Shown one piece after another: positions 1 through 12,031 of a stretch of DNA of 64,000 nucleotides. The notes below the pieces were generated by a model. That model did not search any database, was not told where the DNA came from, and saw only the letters and a list, made by a program, of their open reading frames with translations. The stretch is from Prinsepia uniflora (lineage: Eukaryota; Streptophyta; Magnoliopsida; Rosales; Rosaceae): the NCBI GenBank assembly GCA_032719365.1, contig CM064875.1:18761674-18825673 (forward strand), written 5' to 3'. Both the position numbers and the translations under genes were made by a program. How positions within the stretch are numbered: the first letter of the stretch is position 1; each line of letters opens with the position of its first letter.

Positions 1-168
1 CAGAGTTGTCTGGTTCAGCAGTGCATGAGTTGGACTGGACGGGATCCAGCAGTGGATGAGATGTGTTGGGACTCTAACCCAACCATGAGTGTGATAACTG
101 GTGTGATTGGAATGATTAAGAGGTAAATGAATGAAACGGTATGAACGAATAGGCGAGTTGGGGTACCA

Positions 169-3100
169 TGACACGACCCATCCCAATCCCCCGGGATTAT
201 CACGGGATGTGTCATGCTCCCATATGACATGAAGTGTCAGACAAAGGATAACTAAAAACCACAGTCCATTCGGGGCTTCCAGAGCGCACCAGGATTGGTA
301 GCGGAGTGCGATGTCTCGGTCTCTGCTACAGCCCGCATCCGTGATTAACCTGAAGGGCATTAAAACCATTAAAAACTGTGAGTGGACGAAAAATCAATAA
401 GTTCATAAAACACATTTCATAAAAAGATATTTATGCCCCTTCACTAAAAGTATGCGTGCATTCGAAAACTAGTAATCAAAACATATATGGGGACTAAGCC
501 CAAAACCATAGAATACCAAAATCTGTAAATCCAGAACCAAGTGGGCCACAGCCCAAATCCATAAACACAAATCCATAAACACCGAAATACCATTTCGTAA
601 ATCCAATAATCCATATTTACCACATAACCATCCTCGGAAACCCAGATGTCTAGCGTCCCAGACGCTAGACGTCTCAGACGTCATATCTCACTGTAAAAGC
701 AACGCGTGGTGCCCGGGGTCTCTCTGAGTCCATATCTCAAACATCCCAGATGTCTGACATCCCAGACGTCCAATCATAGCAATCTTACTCTTGAGTCACT
801 ATACGGTCCGGTCACTCCGTATAATGACCCCGCACAGGCAATGCACCGTGACTTCCCCCAGTGTCCCAGACACTTGGAAGAGATCGTCCACAGATCCTTG
901 TATCAAGATGGTATATTGAAAACAGTTTATAAAGCCATTTCAAAACATATCAAAGGGCCCTGCCCGAGATTTCCATAAAACCATCATAAATCCACAAATC
1001 CGATTTCTCAAATCTAAAATTTCCCCAAATTCATTTACGCTAGACGTCTCAGACGTCATATCTCACTGTAAAAGTAACGCGTGCTGCACCGGGGTCTCTC
1101 TGAGTCCATATCTCTAACATCCCAGATGTCTGACGTCCCAGACGTCCAATCATAGCAATCTTACTCTTGAGTCACTATACGGTCCGGTCGCTCGGTATAA
1201 TGACCCTGCACAGGCAATGCACCGTGACTTCCCCAGTGTCCCAAACACTTGGAAGAGATCGTCCAAAGATCCTCGTATCAAGATGGTATATTGAAAACAG
1301 TTTATAAAGCCATTTCAAAACATATCAAAGGGCCCTGCCCGGGATTTCCATAAAACCATCATAAATCCACAAATCCGATTTCTCAAATCTAAAACCATTT
1401 CCCCAAATCCATTTATAGGTCCTCGACTCGAAATCACATTCATAAAACATAATTGGGACTCATGCCCAATTTCGTAAATCAACTGGGCCCCTAGCCCTAT
1501 GCCTCATTCAATCAAATAGACTCCAAGTCCGATAGTTCGTAAACCAAATGGGTCTCAAGCCCGATTCCATATTTCCAAATCCAAAACCATACCATTGAAC
1601 CATTATTAAAGCCACAATCACATATAACCACAATATAAAATTTTGACCTCGACATACGTGCAAATACGGATTACTCGAAATACGTTCAACCATGTAAATC
1701 ACCAATGCCACAATCATCACTATGGAAATCACATATATAAAATTCATATAAAACAGTTATACATGCATCACAGTTTAGAAAACATTGTCCACTTACAGAT
1801 CGTCCTACGCTGCCACCTCGATATGCTTGTCATAAGCCTCCCCGGGCTAAATCACCGTCCTTGGAATATCCGAACCTGTCCAAATCACACTAGAGGGTTA
1901 CTAACCACTTCATTAACCTCTCATTAAAGCCCCGTAATTTTTTGAATTTTTAAACGTATTTTTCATAGGCTAAACCATCGGACACCCAAAACTACCCCGA
2001 AACGGTGTTCGATTGACACGAAACCAATTCCAAAATGTTCGTTACATCGAAAGAATGATTTCACTTGTTGAAAACTTCCCTAAAAATCCCTCATGCGCCC
2101 CCATGCGCCGTCCAATAGCGTTTGCGCGTGGGCCTCATGCGCCAGCACTATTCACTTTCTTCAACCTTCGTTGGACTGGTCCGATCCAGTCCGATAGTGC
2201 AGCGGGTCCAACTGAACCGGCGTGACCGGTTCAGGCCATTTTCTTGGTACGTTTTCTTCCTTCTTTCCATCAATCTTCTCTAATCTATCCTAGGAGTTGT
2301 TTTATGCAATTAAATTCATGAAAACTAACCTAAATCATGGTGGTTCAACATACCATACACGGCCCAAAAACTCACCATATGCTCTGAGCACATTCAAGGG
2401 CCAAAACTACATCCTAGGGACTTCATTTAGCTTCTAGGAACCTCAAAATCATGTTTAGAGCTTGGGGTTAGAGTTTACCTGTCCAAATGGAGGTTTCGTC
2501 CGGTTGCCATCGAAATCCCTCCACTGGTCGTTCCACTACCGTGTTCTCTTGCCTCCAGCCACCTTTAGTCATGAACTCGAACCCCATACGTCCACACAGC
2601 CACCAAGAATACATCCAATAGTTAGAATCGATCAACCACTCCAAAAACCAATTTTAGAACTTTGAACCGAAAACTTACCGTTCATGGCCTCGTCGGCCAC
2701 CGTCCACGACGGTCGATGCCGTGAGCGCCACCGTCACTGTCATCCTTCTCTCTCTCAATTTCGTTCATACCCTTCAATACAAATGATGAGGATTTGAGGG
2801 TTATAGTAAGGTTGGGTGTTCGGGTTTTTTTAAGAAAATGAACGAGGGTGGAGGACTGATACGCAGGGAGGGAGAGAGAAATGTGTGAGGAAAAAAATAT
2901 AAAATAAATAAATAAATAATATTATTTTAATCTTATCCATCCAATCACAATTGAGATCCAAAATTTGGGGAGATGGCTAATGGGATGAGTGACACTTGTC
3001 ACTCATCCAAGGCCCCCACACTAAAATATCTGCCAACCAAATTTAAGTAATATCTAATTTGAATCCGAGACGTAAGTTCCCGATTTCGATCCCGTGATCA

Positions 3101-3352
3101 TAACTTCCCCATTCGACGACCGATTTTGACGTGTCACCTATCTACGTACTCATAACGTCCCGATCTATGTAATGGTCCTTGGTCCTTTTACGTTTGACTC
3201 CCCGAGTCAAAAGTCAACATTTTGCCTAAGTTCAAGGGTAAAACGGTCATTTTACACCGTCCGTCCAAATTCACTAAACTAATCCCAGATTAGTCATTTG
3301 AAATCCATAATTAATTCATATTTAATTTCGATATTTGAGATGGGTTGTTACA
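169..3352 (-). mobile_element. Solo LTR, family A
   Basis: It begins TGACACGACCCATCCC and ends GGGTTGTTACA, with a perfect 5-bp TSD TACCA at 164-168 and 3353-3357. The sense strand is -, judged by similarity to the PBS- and PPT-oriented elements in the window. It carries GACGTC-type short hairpins (646-766, 1036-1143), a 375-bp tandem duplication and the inverted CTGTGAGTGG marker near 380. There is no coding capacity. It is best read as the product of recombination between two LTRs. Confidence 0.88.
662..1411. repeat. 375-bp tandem duplication inside the family A LTR
   Basis: The segment starting ACGCTAGACGTC at 662 recurs at 1037, and the two copies match with scattered substitutions to about 1411. 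Each copy holds one GACGTC hairpin group, the CACTATACGGTCCGGT stretch and the CAAAGGGCCCTGCCC stretch. Other A LTRs in the window (28602-31494, 37102-44303) have one copy, so the duplication belongs to this insertion. Confidence 0.8.
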
Positions 3353-3357
3353 TACCA

Positions 3358-3626
3358 AGTTAGCTTGGTACAGACACGTGGTTGTTGTACGAGTGAATTA
3401 GTTCCAACATGGTTGGAACTTCAGAATCAAGAGAAGTTGTGATTGAGGGGACGAGAGGAGTTCTTGTTTCAGCATTGGTGATGGGTATTCAGAATCGAGA
3501 GAATTTGTGATTGAGGGTGACTTCTCATGTTACGCCCATGGCAGATGATGGTTGTTGTCACCAATACGTTGACCGTGTATTGGTTGGTGAACTCGTGATT
3601 TGTTTTGGGTCATCAAATGGAGTTGG
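3358..3626 (+). other. Family A element, internal fragment
   Basis: Non-coding stretch between two solo LTRs. Its inverse complement resembles about 14990-15230 of the C element internal region; shared words include GTTGGAACTTC and GGGTGACTTCTCA. No long frame is present. The last five bases, GTTGG (3622-3626), are the left TSD of the next LTR. Confidence 0.7.
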
Positions 3627-4339
3627 TGACAGGACCCATCCCAATCCCCCCGGGATTAGTGCGGGATGACCCTGCTCCCGTCTGACACGAAGTGTCAGAC
3701 AAGGGATATTTCCGACCTTTGCCCTCCCGGGCTATGAGAGTACGCCAGGATCCGGAGGAGGTATGTGATATCTCGGTCTCTGCCACAGTCCACATCCGAT
3801 GTCAACCTGAAGGGCAGTCAAAACATTAAAAGCTGTGAGTGGACAAAACCAAGAGTTTATAAAAATAATTTATAAGAAAGCCATTTAACCAAATGAAACC
3901 ATATGTGGGAACTAAGCCCAAAACCAAGATTGAAATAACCATAATGAAAACGACCATACGGGACTCAGCCCAAACCATAGTAAAACCACGTACATGGGCC
4001 ACTGCCCAAAACCTGTGCATATCACATATCATATTTATATCACATACACATATAATTCACACAACCAATCCTGTCACGGTTTCCAAAGCTACGCGCGTGC
4101 TACCCAGGTCTCAATCTGAGTCTTCTCAAAGTCAAGGTCAATGTCCGCAGACCACCGACCCTACCCGAGGTAATAGTAACCATAGCCTTCTTGAGAGTAA
4201 GGAACCCAACTGGGGGGTGACTCCACTCAGTCGGTGCTCCGTGACTACTCCGGGGTCCACCCAGGCCAACAACCCTCCCCGGAGGAGATAATAGAAGTAA
4301 AGGAAGGTATATGAATACATATATATACATAACATAAAC

Positions 4340-4525
4340 GTTCATGCCCGGTTCCCTTGAACCGTCATGATCCATAACATCCATTAACCAGGGTTCATGC
4401 CGGTTCTCATAAACCGTCATGAACCAGAATGACCTGACAAAGGTTCATGCCGGTTCCCATAAACCGTCATGAACCACAATGACCTTTCCAGAGTTCATGC
4501 CGGTTCCCGTAAACCGTCGTGAACT
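4340..4525. repeat. Hairpin array, GGTTCATG...CATGAACC type
   Basis: Four units of about 34 nt, spaced about 50 nt apart. Each has outer arms GGTTCATG and CATGAACC and inner arms CGGTT and AACCG around a loop of about 5 nt. Flanking spacers differ more than the arms do. The same array sits in both LTRs of the C element. Confidence 0.8.
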
Positions 4526-5998
4526 TGGAAATCCATCTAGGGTCCCTGACCCGAAATCATAAACCGTAAAGTAACTGGGTCTCGTGCCCGAACATATGAC
4601 TCAACTAGGCACCGTGCCCGATATCTAAGGGTCAGTCATGACTCCGATCATAGTGATGTGTGCAACCATCCATCCAGGACCGCCCTCAATCCTGGCATGT
4701 CACCGTGAACGTATCAACCGACGCGACCACCACAAGATCATGGTTCACTCATCACCGATCGCTATCCTCAACCGTCAGCACTCCGAAGTCGAGCCTCCCC
4801 ATGCTGCCCGACCACGAATCGTGCATCGTGACCTCTCCAGAAGGAACACATCCCAATCCGGAGGCGAGCGTCCTATCGTCGATCGTCGTGCACATAGCAC
4901 CCGTCGCGACCACGATTTAGACCCAAAGGTCGTAAATAGCGTCATATGCCCGAGTTTATCCTTTTAGAAATCCATAACCATTTCATTAAAACCAATAAAG
5001 AAATGCATACCCGTATAAGCACCGTATAAGGCTGAAACCTCGAAATACGTGCTTATACGTAACCACATAAAAATGCACCCATGGCATCATCAAACAAGTA
5101 ATAAAACATATAATAAACATTTATGCATGCACCAATTTAGAAAACAAGCTCCACTCACAAACCGTCCGAGCTGCCGCCTCGATTTGCGTGCCATTCGGCT
5201 CCCCGAGCCGATCACCATTATCGGGACTCCCAAACCTGTCCAAATTTTAATAGAAGGTTACTAACTACTTAATTAACCTCCTACCAAAGCCCCGTAATTT
5301 TCCCGAACTTTTAACTATTTTTAAACCTACCCTAAACCTTCTGAGGCCCCGAAACATATCGAGATGGTGTCCGATTGACACGAGACCAGTCCCAAAATCT
5401 TCGTTACATCGAATAGAAGATTTCCCGTGTTGAACACTTTCCCAAATTATAGACCACGCGCCCTCACGCGCCCCAAGAAGGGTCAGATTACTGTTCATCA
5501 TCAGCAAGCTCCAGCGGATCGGTTTTCCTGTGCTGGACCGGTTCACCTGGTTTGGCCGGTCCAACTGGACCGGTGTGACCGGTTCACAGCCCTAGACATC
5601 CCATTTTTCATCCTAGTTCTTCCTTTTCGATTCCTTTCTTCCTATTTTGATGTTTTCTATCCATTTCAATCCTTAAACGCAACCGAAAACGTCTAAAACC
5701 CTTCGTTTGATTTTGAACCAAACGGTTCAATGTTTTCCCAGCCACCCTCACGGCTGCTCAGTCCAAAACCACCACCCAGACCTCCTTAAAACCTCCCTAC
5801 AACCTCAATAAACTCAACCTAATCATCCAATACCGTCCATGATGTCAAAATCAAAATAAAAGGGAGAAATGGGCTTACCGAGCTCTCGGTTTCCACTTGG
5901 CCTCCATGGCTGTTCACGGCGGCCCAGCCCGTCCCTCAGCCACCATCTTCATCACCTCACGACCCTGTCTCATCTCCCTTCACACTCCAGCCACAAAT

Positions 5999-6116
5999 GA
6001 TGAGGTTTGGGGGAGATGGAAGATCGGTTTGCACGGTTAAGGGGGGTGATGAGGTTTGGGGGAGATGGAAGATCGGTTTGCACGGTTAAGGGGGGGGGGG
6101 GGGGGGGGGGGGGGGG
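5999..6116. repeat. 49-bp direct duplication followed by a 27-nt G run
   Basis: A segment starting GATGAGGTTTGGGGG is repeated with a 49-nt offset and ends in an uninterrupted G run at 6090-6116. It lies inside the family C solo LTR. The exact G count may be a sequencing or assembly artefact. Confidence 0.75.
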
Positions 6117-6523
6117 TTTCGGGTTTGATCCAAATGAAAAAGCAAGGTTGAAATGCATGTATGTAAGGTGTTTTCCAGTGGATGAGTGACACTTGTCACT
6201 CATCCATTGGGCCTTGGAATAAAATCTGGGCCCCACTAAAGTCCAAAACTTAAGTCGTTTCGTAATTCGTGCAATAGTGCACTTGAACTTCCGTGAACCG
6301 TAACTTCGTCGTCGAACGTCTGAATTCGACTTGCCGCCTGTCTATCGATTCGTATCGTCCTTATCTACGTAATAGTCCTCGGCCCTTGGCCATTGGACAT
6401 CCCGGTCAAAAAGTCAACATTTGACCCCTTTTATCCAAAATTACCAAAATGCCCCCAAACTTCCGAACGTCATAACTACCTCCTCGAACGTCGGAATTGA
6501 ACGTGCCACCTGTCTATGAACTC

Positions 6524-6545
6524 GTGACGTCACGAACTACGTCAC
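6524..6545. promoter_or_regulatory. Palindromic TGACGT-containing site of the LTR
   Basis: GTGACGT and ACGTCAC face each other across 8 nt. Equivalent sites occur at 13094-13115, 31301-31322, 36095-36116, 51170-51191, 55951-55972 and 61672-61693. TGACG/ACGTCA cores are known binding sites of plant bZIP (TGA-type) factors. The position, near the sense 5' end of the LTR, would suit a U3 regulatory element; that role is inferred. Confidence 0.45.
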
Positions 6546-6727
6546 GGTCATCGGTCAAAGTCCATTTGACCGCCTGATTGAAAAGTCAACGTTTTGCCAC
6601 GACTAGGGGCAAAACGGTCATTTCGCATCGTTCGTCTGATTTCGCCCTACTAATCACCGATTAACCACACTAATCGTGATTAGTCACTAATCTAATCTAG
6701 GAATTTGGGTCGGGTCGTTACAGTTGG

Positions 6728-8148
6728 GCATTTTGAAGTTAGGTGAATGAGATTTCTCATTTTTTTCTTGGTGGTAGATGATGTAGGGTTACATGGCGTG
6801 GCAAGTGTAGTGAGAGTTTGTTTGCACTCACGTAAGCTGAATTTTAATGTCATTGTCTTGGATCATCTTTGATTTTTCCTAAGTGGAATGACAAGGATCG
6901 ATATGAGGTAATTGGAGAGAACCCACAATCTCGACATGTCTCGTCATTGACTGATCTGTTTAGATGTGAAAATGGTTGAAAATCGATTCAGTAGTATGCA
7001 AATTCAATGAGGGTGTAAGACCCTATGACTTGAAATCTGGTCGTTAGCAGAGTGAACATGTGTGGATCTGGATTGCGATGTGGATCATGATCGTAATGTT
7101 GAGGATATAGGGCGTTGTGACGATCGAGGATCGTGATGTTAATAATCGGGTGATGTTGTGATGGATCTGGATCGTGATCTTGATGATCAGGTTATGTGGT
7201 GGATCAGGATGGCGTGGATCGTGATGTCGTGCCGTGCTGACAGATTCCATCTTGCTGATTATGCTAAGCTAGGTGCAGAGGAGAATCGTAATGTGGGACA
7301 GTTGAGGAATCTCTTGGAATAGAACAGAATGATTATCCAACCTCTGTCTTGGATATTTGGATACGAAAAAGTTGGGTTGACTTCTTTTCGAAGTTAATCT
7401 GGTATGGGATGGTAGTTGAGTGAATTGAGGTGTATACGATCTGTCTTGAATATTTGGATATGAGGATGATGGGACTGATTTCCTTACAAGGTTAATCCCG
7501 TATGATATATTAATAGAACGAGTGGGTATCCGACGAGGTCAAATTGGTCAGTATTGGATATGTGAATGATGGGATTGGCTTCCTTTCGAAGTCAATCGAA
7601 TATGATATGGTAATCGAATGAGCAGGTAACCAATAGATTCAGAGTTGGTGCGTCTCGGTAGACATGGGTGAGATTGGATGCCCATTTGGCATGAATGGGT
7701 ACTTCTAAGTGGGCGTGAGTCGGATTGGTAAGTGTTGGATTACGCGGTTAGGAGTAGACGTTGTGATGCTGGTCGGGTGAGCATACGGCTCAGAATGGAT
7801 GATGAGTTGGAGTATTTGATCTGTCTAGTACTGGACTGGACAACTGGACTCCAGAATTTAAGTGTGATTAGCTACGAACTATGTAGTAGGCTGGTTGGTG
7901 GATGGATGTACGCACTGGGTACATTGTGCAAGAACCGATACTGGACAGGCCTGAATGGTGCCTGATGATAATGTATGGGATATACCAGGGGTATGTTGAG
8001 GAACATGTTGATAATCGGTTTAGTTCTGATATCATTGGATTAGTTGAGGACGTGAACTGGACAATGGATACTGTGCGTTGGGCGAGATTGATTTTGACGG
8101 GTTTAGTAATCGTATGACCAGGTGCTCAGAGCCATGGATGGCTAGTGG
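6728..8148 (+). other. Family A element, internal fragment
   Basis: Non-coding, GT-rich piece of the outer element. It is collinear with the inverse complement of about 13790-15000 of the C element; both contain a GAGATTTCTCATTTT-like stretch followed by GGTGGTAGATGATG-like sequence. Short frames at 7902-8117 (here) and 13797-14012 (C, other strand) give weakly similar peptides (YVEE, a WT-D-V-W pattern), which could be a decayed coding region or shared nucleotide ancestry. The last five bases, AGTGG, precede the next LTR. Confidence 0.65.
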
Positions 8149-8670
8149 TGTCAGGACCCACCCCTAATCCCCCGGGATTAAGGGCTAAATCCTGATCCCG
8201 TCTAACTTACGCATGACACGAAGACTAAACTGACGTCCAACCTCCATGTGACATGTAAGTCGGACCAGGGATTCTTGTACCAACCACTCTAAACGTATCT
8301 GGACTTCCCAGAGTGCACCAAACTACTGTGGATCATGGGTGTGATGTCTTCATCTCTCTCGACCAACAGCCCGCACCGCAACAACCTGGAGGGTATCGAA
8401 AAATGAAAAGACTGTGAGTGGACAAAAATAAAAGTATAAGTTCAAAACAGTTATCAGAAAAACACAATTACATTTATACCCTCCGTTTAAAAAATTATGC
8501 ATGCATATAACAGGGCCTCTGCCCAAAACCACAAACCATCCCAAAACCACAAACCATCCCAAAACCGGGAACTCAGTCCCAAAACTCATTAAATCCAAAT
8601 CATCCGGGCCACTGCCCAAAACCAGTGAAAAACATCAATCATACAAGTTTACTGGATCTCAAGTACGCCC

Positions 8671-8918
8671 GAGTCTTTAAACTCAAAACACAATGCGCAA
8701 TAGCCAGGTCTTCCCGAGATACCAACGAGTCTTTAAACTCAAAACACAATGCAGGCCTGGGGGGTATCATAATCACCGAGTCTTTAAACTCAAAACATAT
8801 ACCGAGTCTTTAAACTCAAAACATATCAATCCAGGGCCCTTCCCCCGTCAATCAATCCGAGTCTTTAAACTCAAAACCAGATCCAGTGGGTTTTCTCTTT
8901 TTTCGGGTCTTTAAACCC
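8671..8918. repeat. Hairpin array, GAGTCTTTAAACTC type (B)
   Basis: Five copies of GAGTCTTTAAACTC followed by one GGGTCTTTAAACCC, spaced irregularly by 25-55 nt. Each word is a near-palindrome with a single C-A mismatch. The last copy changes both arms together (GAG/CTC to GGG/CCC). Corresponding arrays occur at 19491-19756, 27994-28238, 32115-32276, 41335-41574 and, inverted, 52892-53268. Confidence 0.85.
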
Positions 8919-9205
8919 AAAACCATTTTTCATCCAATCAGTGAAAACCACAAAAAATCCACAGTCGAATTCGCAACGATGATTCCGTAAGCTAGCATCC
9001 GGAACCACCATCCCGAACCCAAATCCAGACTTCCTTTTCCAAGTCTCAAAACCAAAACCGAAATCTCAATCTCATGAATAGGGCTCCAAGCCCGAAATCT
9101 CTTTTCCGAAATCCTTTTCAAATCATTAAAATCAAATCATATTCCAAATCCAGAAATCAAATCATTAAGACCACAGTCAAATCACAAGATCGTGCGAAAT
9201 CTCGT

Positions 9206-9691
9206 TGTTGAAGCGTTAAATGTTCCAACTGTCGAGTACTCGTTTCCCAATCACCAAATGACGCGTGTCCCTCTTGTGACCTGTCAACTCAAGTGGATCG
9301 CGGGTCTCCATTAGTACGGGCACCGGTGTGGTGCTAGCCTAAGGCTCTCCGACGATCAAGTCAGTTACTTTGTTCGTAAGAGGAAACAGTAAATGGTAAG
9401 TTCGGTAGAGTAATTGTAATAGTAAAACTTAGTTACCTTTATTGGGAAATGTGTACCCTTTATGTATAGGTAGGTGGGATGTTCAATTCCCAAAGTTCTG
9501 ATGTGGGACAAATGCTTCTCGATTTACGTGCGGGCACGTGTTACGTAAATCGAGAGTGGATATGCTTCCACGTGGCATCCCGCATTGGGCCCGGTGTTAG
9601 GGCTATCGCAAGTATGGTGTTCTTGGGCCTTGAGCGTTGTCAGGGCTTTAAGTATACGGCCCAGTGGGTCTGGTCAGATATGGTGTCAACA
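9206..9691. mobile_element. 486-bp solo LTR of a separate family
   Basis: It begins TGTTGAAGCG, ends GGTGTCAACA, and has TSD CTCGT at 9201-9205 and 9692-9696. Removing it restores the B LTR sequence CGAAATCTCGTAAAATATG, as in the copy near 20050. Its second half (from about 9440) resembles 49510-49700, including the word ATTGGGAAATGTGT and a TATA-like stretch. Confidence 0.85.
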
Positions 9692-9783
9692 CTCGTAAAA
9701 TATGAAATTCCGTAAAATACCTCAAAAAACGTGCAAAACCGTAAACCATCAAGATCATAAAGCAACTCATAGAATCACGTATG

Positions 9784-10328
9784 AGACAGAGTTGTGTTGA
9801 CTGTGGGTCAGAGGTGTGACTCTATAGTGAGTCAGAGTTGTGTTGGTGATTCGAACTATGACCATGGGGCCGTGAGTGCCGGCTGACTGCGACATTATGA
9901 GACGTGTGATGTTGACGTGGTAAAATTCAGGAAATGAGGAGAAATTTTGAGATTTGATAACTCCCGATGTGGGAGAAATGTCGGATTGATTTACGACTGG
10001 CAAAGTGGTGACAGTTTGGTTGGATGTGTCAGCGTGGATTAATGAGTGAGATTTAGTGACTCCTAGTGGGAGCAGATGTCAGGGTGGATTGGTGATTGAG
10101 AAGAACTGTCAAGTTGAGTATGTCAGCTAAATGTGTCAGCGTAATGGTAGAATTGTCAAGTGGTATCAACTCGGAATATGTGATCAATGTCACTTGACGT
10201 GATCGGGTGTAGTCGATGGGACGTGAGTATTGGTGGAACGTTTGGGTGTAGACAAGTATTGTTCTGGTTATTGGGTGTACACGCGTACATATGATGTGAG
10301 GCCGAACTTGCTTTCCACGAGGTGGATG
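9784..10328 (+). other. Family A element, internal fragment
   Basis: Non-coding piece of the outer element, collinear with the inverse complement of about 13400-13700 of the C element (shared GTCAGCGTGGAT and GTGGGAGCAGATGTC). It includes small inverted repeats such as CTCCTAGTGGGAG and CTCCCGATGTGGGAG. It ends with GGATG (10324-10328), the left TSD of the 26.7-kb B locus. Confidence 0.7.
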
Positions 10329-10900
10329 TGACAGGACCGACCCCCAATCTCCCCAGGATTAAGGGCTAAATCCTGCTCCCGTCTAACTTACGCATGACAC
10401 GAAGGCTAAACCGACGTCCGACCTCCATTTGACACGTAAGTCGGACAAGGGATTTCCCAACAAACCGTTCAATAGTACCGAACTTCCCAGAGCGCGTAGG
10501 CTCTACTGTGGATTTCGTGTGTGATGTCTTCGTCTCTCTCAATCAACAGCCTGCACCGCTACAACCTGGAGGGCATCGAAAACACAAAAAGACTGTGAGT
10601 GGACAAAAATAAAGTATAAGTTCAAAAACAGTTCAATAAAACAATTACATTTATACCCTCCATTTAAAAACCAATGCATGCATATCAACTTATTGACAGG
10701 ACCCATCCCAATCCCCCCGGGGATTAGTGCGGGATGACCCTGCTCCCGTCTGACACGAAGTGTCAGACAAAGGATATTCTCGTCCTTTTCCCTCCCGGGC
10801 TATCAGAAAACGCCAGGATTCGGAGGAGGCATGTGATATCTCGGTCCCTGCTACAGTCCACATCCAATGTCAACCTGAAGGGCAGTCAAAACATTAAAAA

Positions 10901-12031
10901 CTGTGAGTGGACAAAACAAGAGTTTATAAAAACATTTAATAAGGAAGACATTTGTACCCTCCACTAAAAAGCATGCATGCATTCGAAAACCATTTATCCA
11001 AAACAACCATATGTGGGACTAAGCCCAAAGCAGATATAAACTAAGGTCGAAAGGACCACAATAAAAACGACCATACGGGCCACTGCCCAAATCCTGTGCA
11101 CACCTGTACACACCACATATCATATATCATATATCCATCACATACATATATATATAAGTCACACAACCAATCCTGTCACGGTATCCAAAGCCACGCGCGC
11201 GCTACCCGGGTCTCAATCCGAGTCATCTCAAAGTCAAGGTCAATGTCCGCAGACCACTGACCCTACCCGAGGTAATAGTAACCATAGCCTTCCTGAGAGT
11301 AAGGAACCCAACTGGGGGGTGACTCCACTCAGTCGGTGCTCCGTGACTACTCCGGGGTCCACCCAGGCCAACGACCCTCCCCGGAGGAGATAGTAGAACA
11401 TGTAAAGGAAGGTAGACGAACATATATATACATAACATAAACATTCATGACCGGTTCCCCTGAACCGTCATGAATCCATAATATCCATAATCAGGTAACA
11501 TGCCGGTTCCCATAACCCGTCATGTACCGTAATAACATAACCAGGGTTCATGCCGGTCCCCATAAACCGTCATGAACCAGAATGACTTGACAAAGGTTCA
11601 TGCCGGTTCCCATAAACCGTCATGAACCACAATGACCTTTCCAGAGTTCATGCCAGTTCCCATAAACCGTCATGAACTTGGAAATCCACGTAGGGTCCCT
11701 GACCCGAAATCATAAACCATAAAGTAACTGGGTCTCGTGCCCGAACATATGACATCAGTTGGGCACCGTGCCCGATATCTGAGGTCATATGCCCGAGACA
11801 AAACCAAATGGGTCTCATACCCGAGTTGATCCTTTTAGAAATCCAAAACCAAATCATTTAAGTCAATAACGAAATACAGACCCGTATAAGCACCGTATAA
11901 GGTCGAAACCTCGAAATACGTGCTTATACGTAACCACATAAAAATGCACCCATGGCATCATCAAACAAGTAATAAAACATATAATAAACATTTATGCATG
12001 CACCAATTTAGAAAACAAGGTCCACTCACAG
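10901..12031. repeat. Hairpin cassette bounded by inverted CTGTGAGTGGAC repeats (C, 3' LTR)
   Basis: CTGTGAGTGGAC (10901-10912) and its exact inverse complement GTCCACTCACAG (12020-12031) are 1107 nt apart. Just inside each sits a GCATGC-type palindrome (about 10971 and 11994). The segment between them holds the hairpin array. The second LTR has the same layout at 16860-16871 and 17978-17989. Equivalent pairs occur in every LTR family in the window. Confidence 0.75.
11443..11678. repeat. Hairpin array, GGTTCATG...CATGAACC type (C, 3' LTR)
   Basis: Five units. The outer arms differ between units but stay complementary: GGTTCATG with CATGAACC, AGTTCATG with CATGAACT, and a unit with ACATG/CATGT. 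The first unit has a longer inner stem, CGGTTC with GAACCG. The same array is at 17401-17636 in the other LTR. Confidence 0.85.

Larger units (their letters stand above)
3627..6722 (-). mobile_element. Solo LTR, family C
   Basis: It begins TGACAGGACCCATCCC and ends GGGTCGTTACA, with TSD GTTGG at 3622-3626 and 6723-6727. It matches the two LTRs of the C element at 10694-19236 along most of its length but is clearly more diverged, so it is an older insertion. It carries a GGTTCATG/CATGAACC hairpin array, a 49-bp duplication and a G run. No coding capacity. Confidence 0.9.
8149..9783 (-). mobile_element. Truncated LTR, family B
   Basis: It begins TGTCAGGACCCACCCC and follows other B LTRs up to an AATCACGTATGA word at about 9772-9783. 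There it stops abruptly and outer-element internal sequence resumes, so about the first two thirds of the sense LTR is missing. No right TSD is seen. A 486-bp solo LTR interrupts it at 9206-9691. Confidence 0.8.

Noticed and set aside
6007..6189. Glycine-run protein across the G homopolymer
   Set aside because: Produced by the 27-nt G run in a non-coding LTR.
8671..8918. CRISPR-like array: repeated GAGTCTTTAAACTC with spacers
   Set aside because: Spacing is irregular, spacers are shared between copies in different LTRs, the repeat is only 14 nt, and the genome is a plant's. It is part of the LTR.
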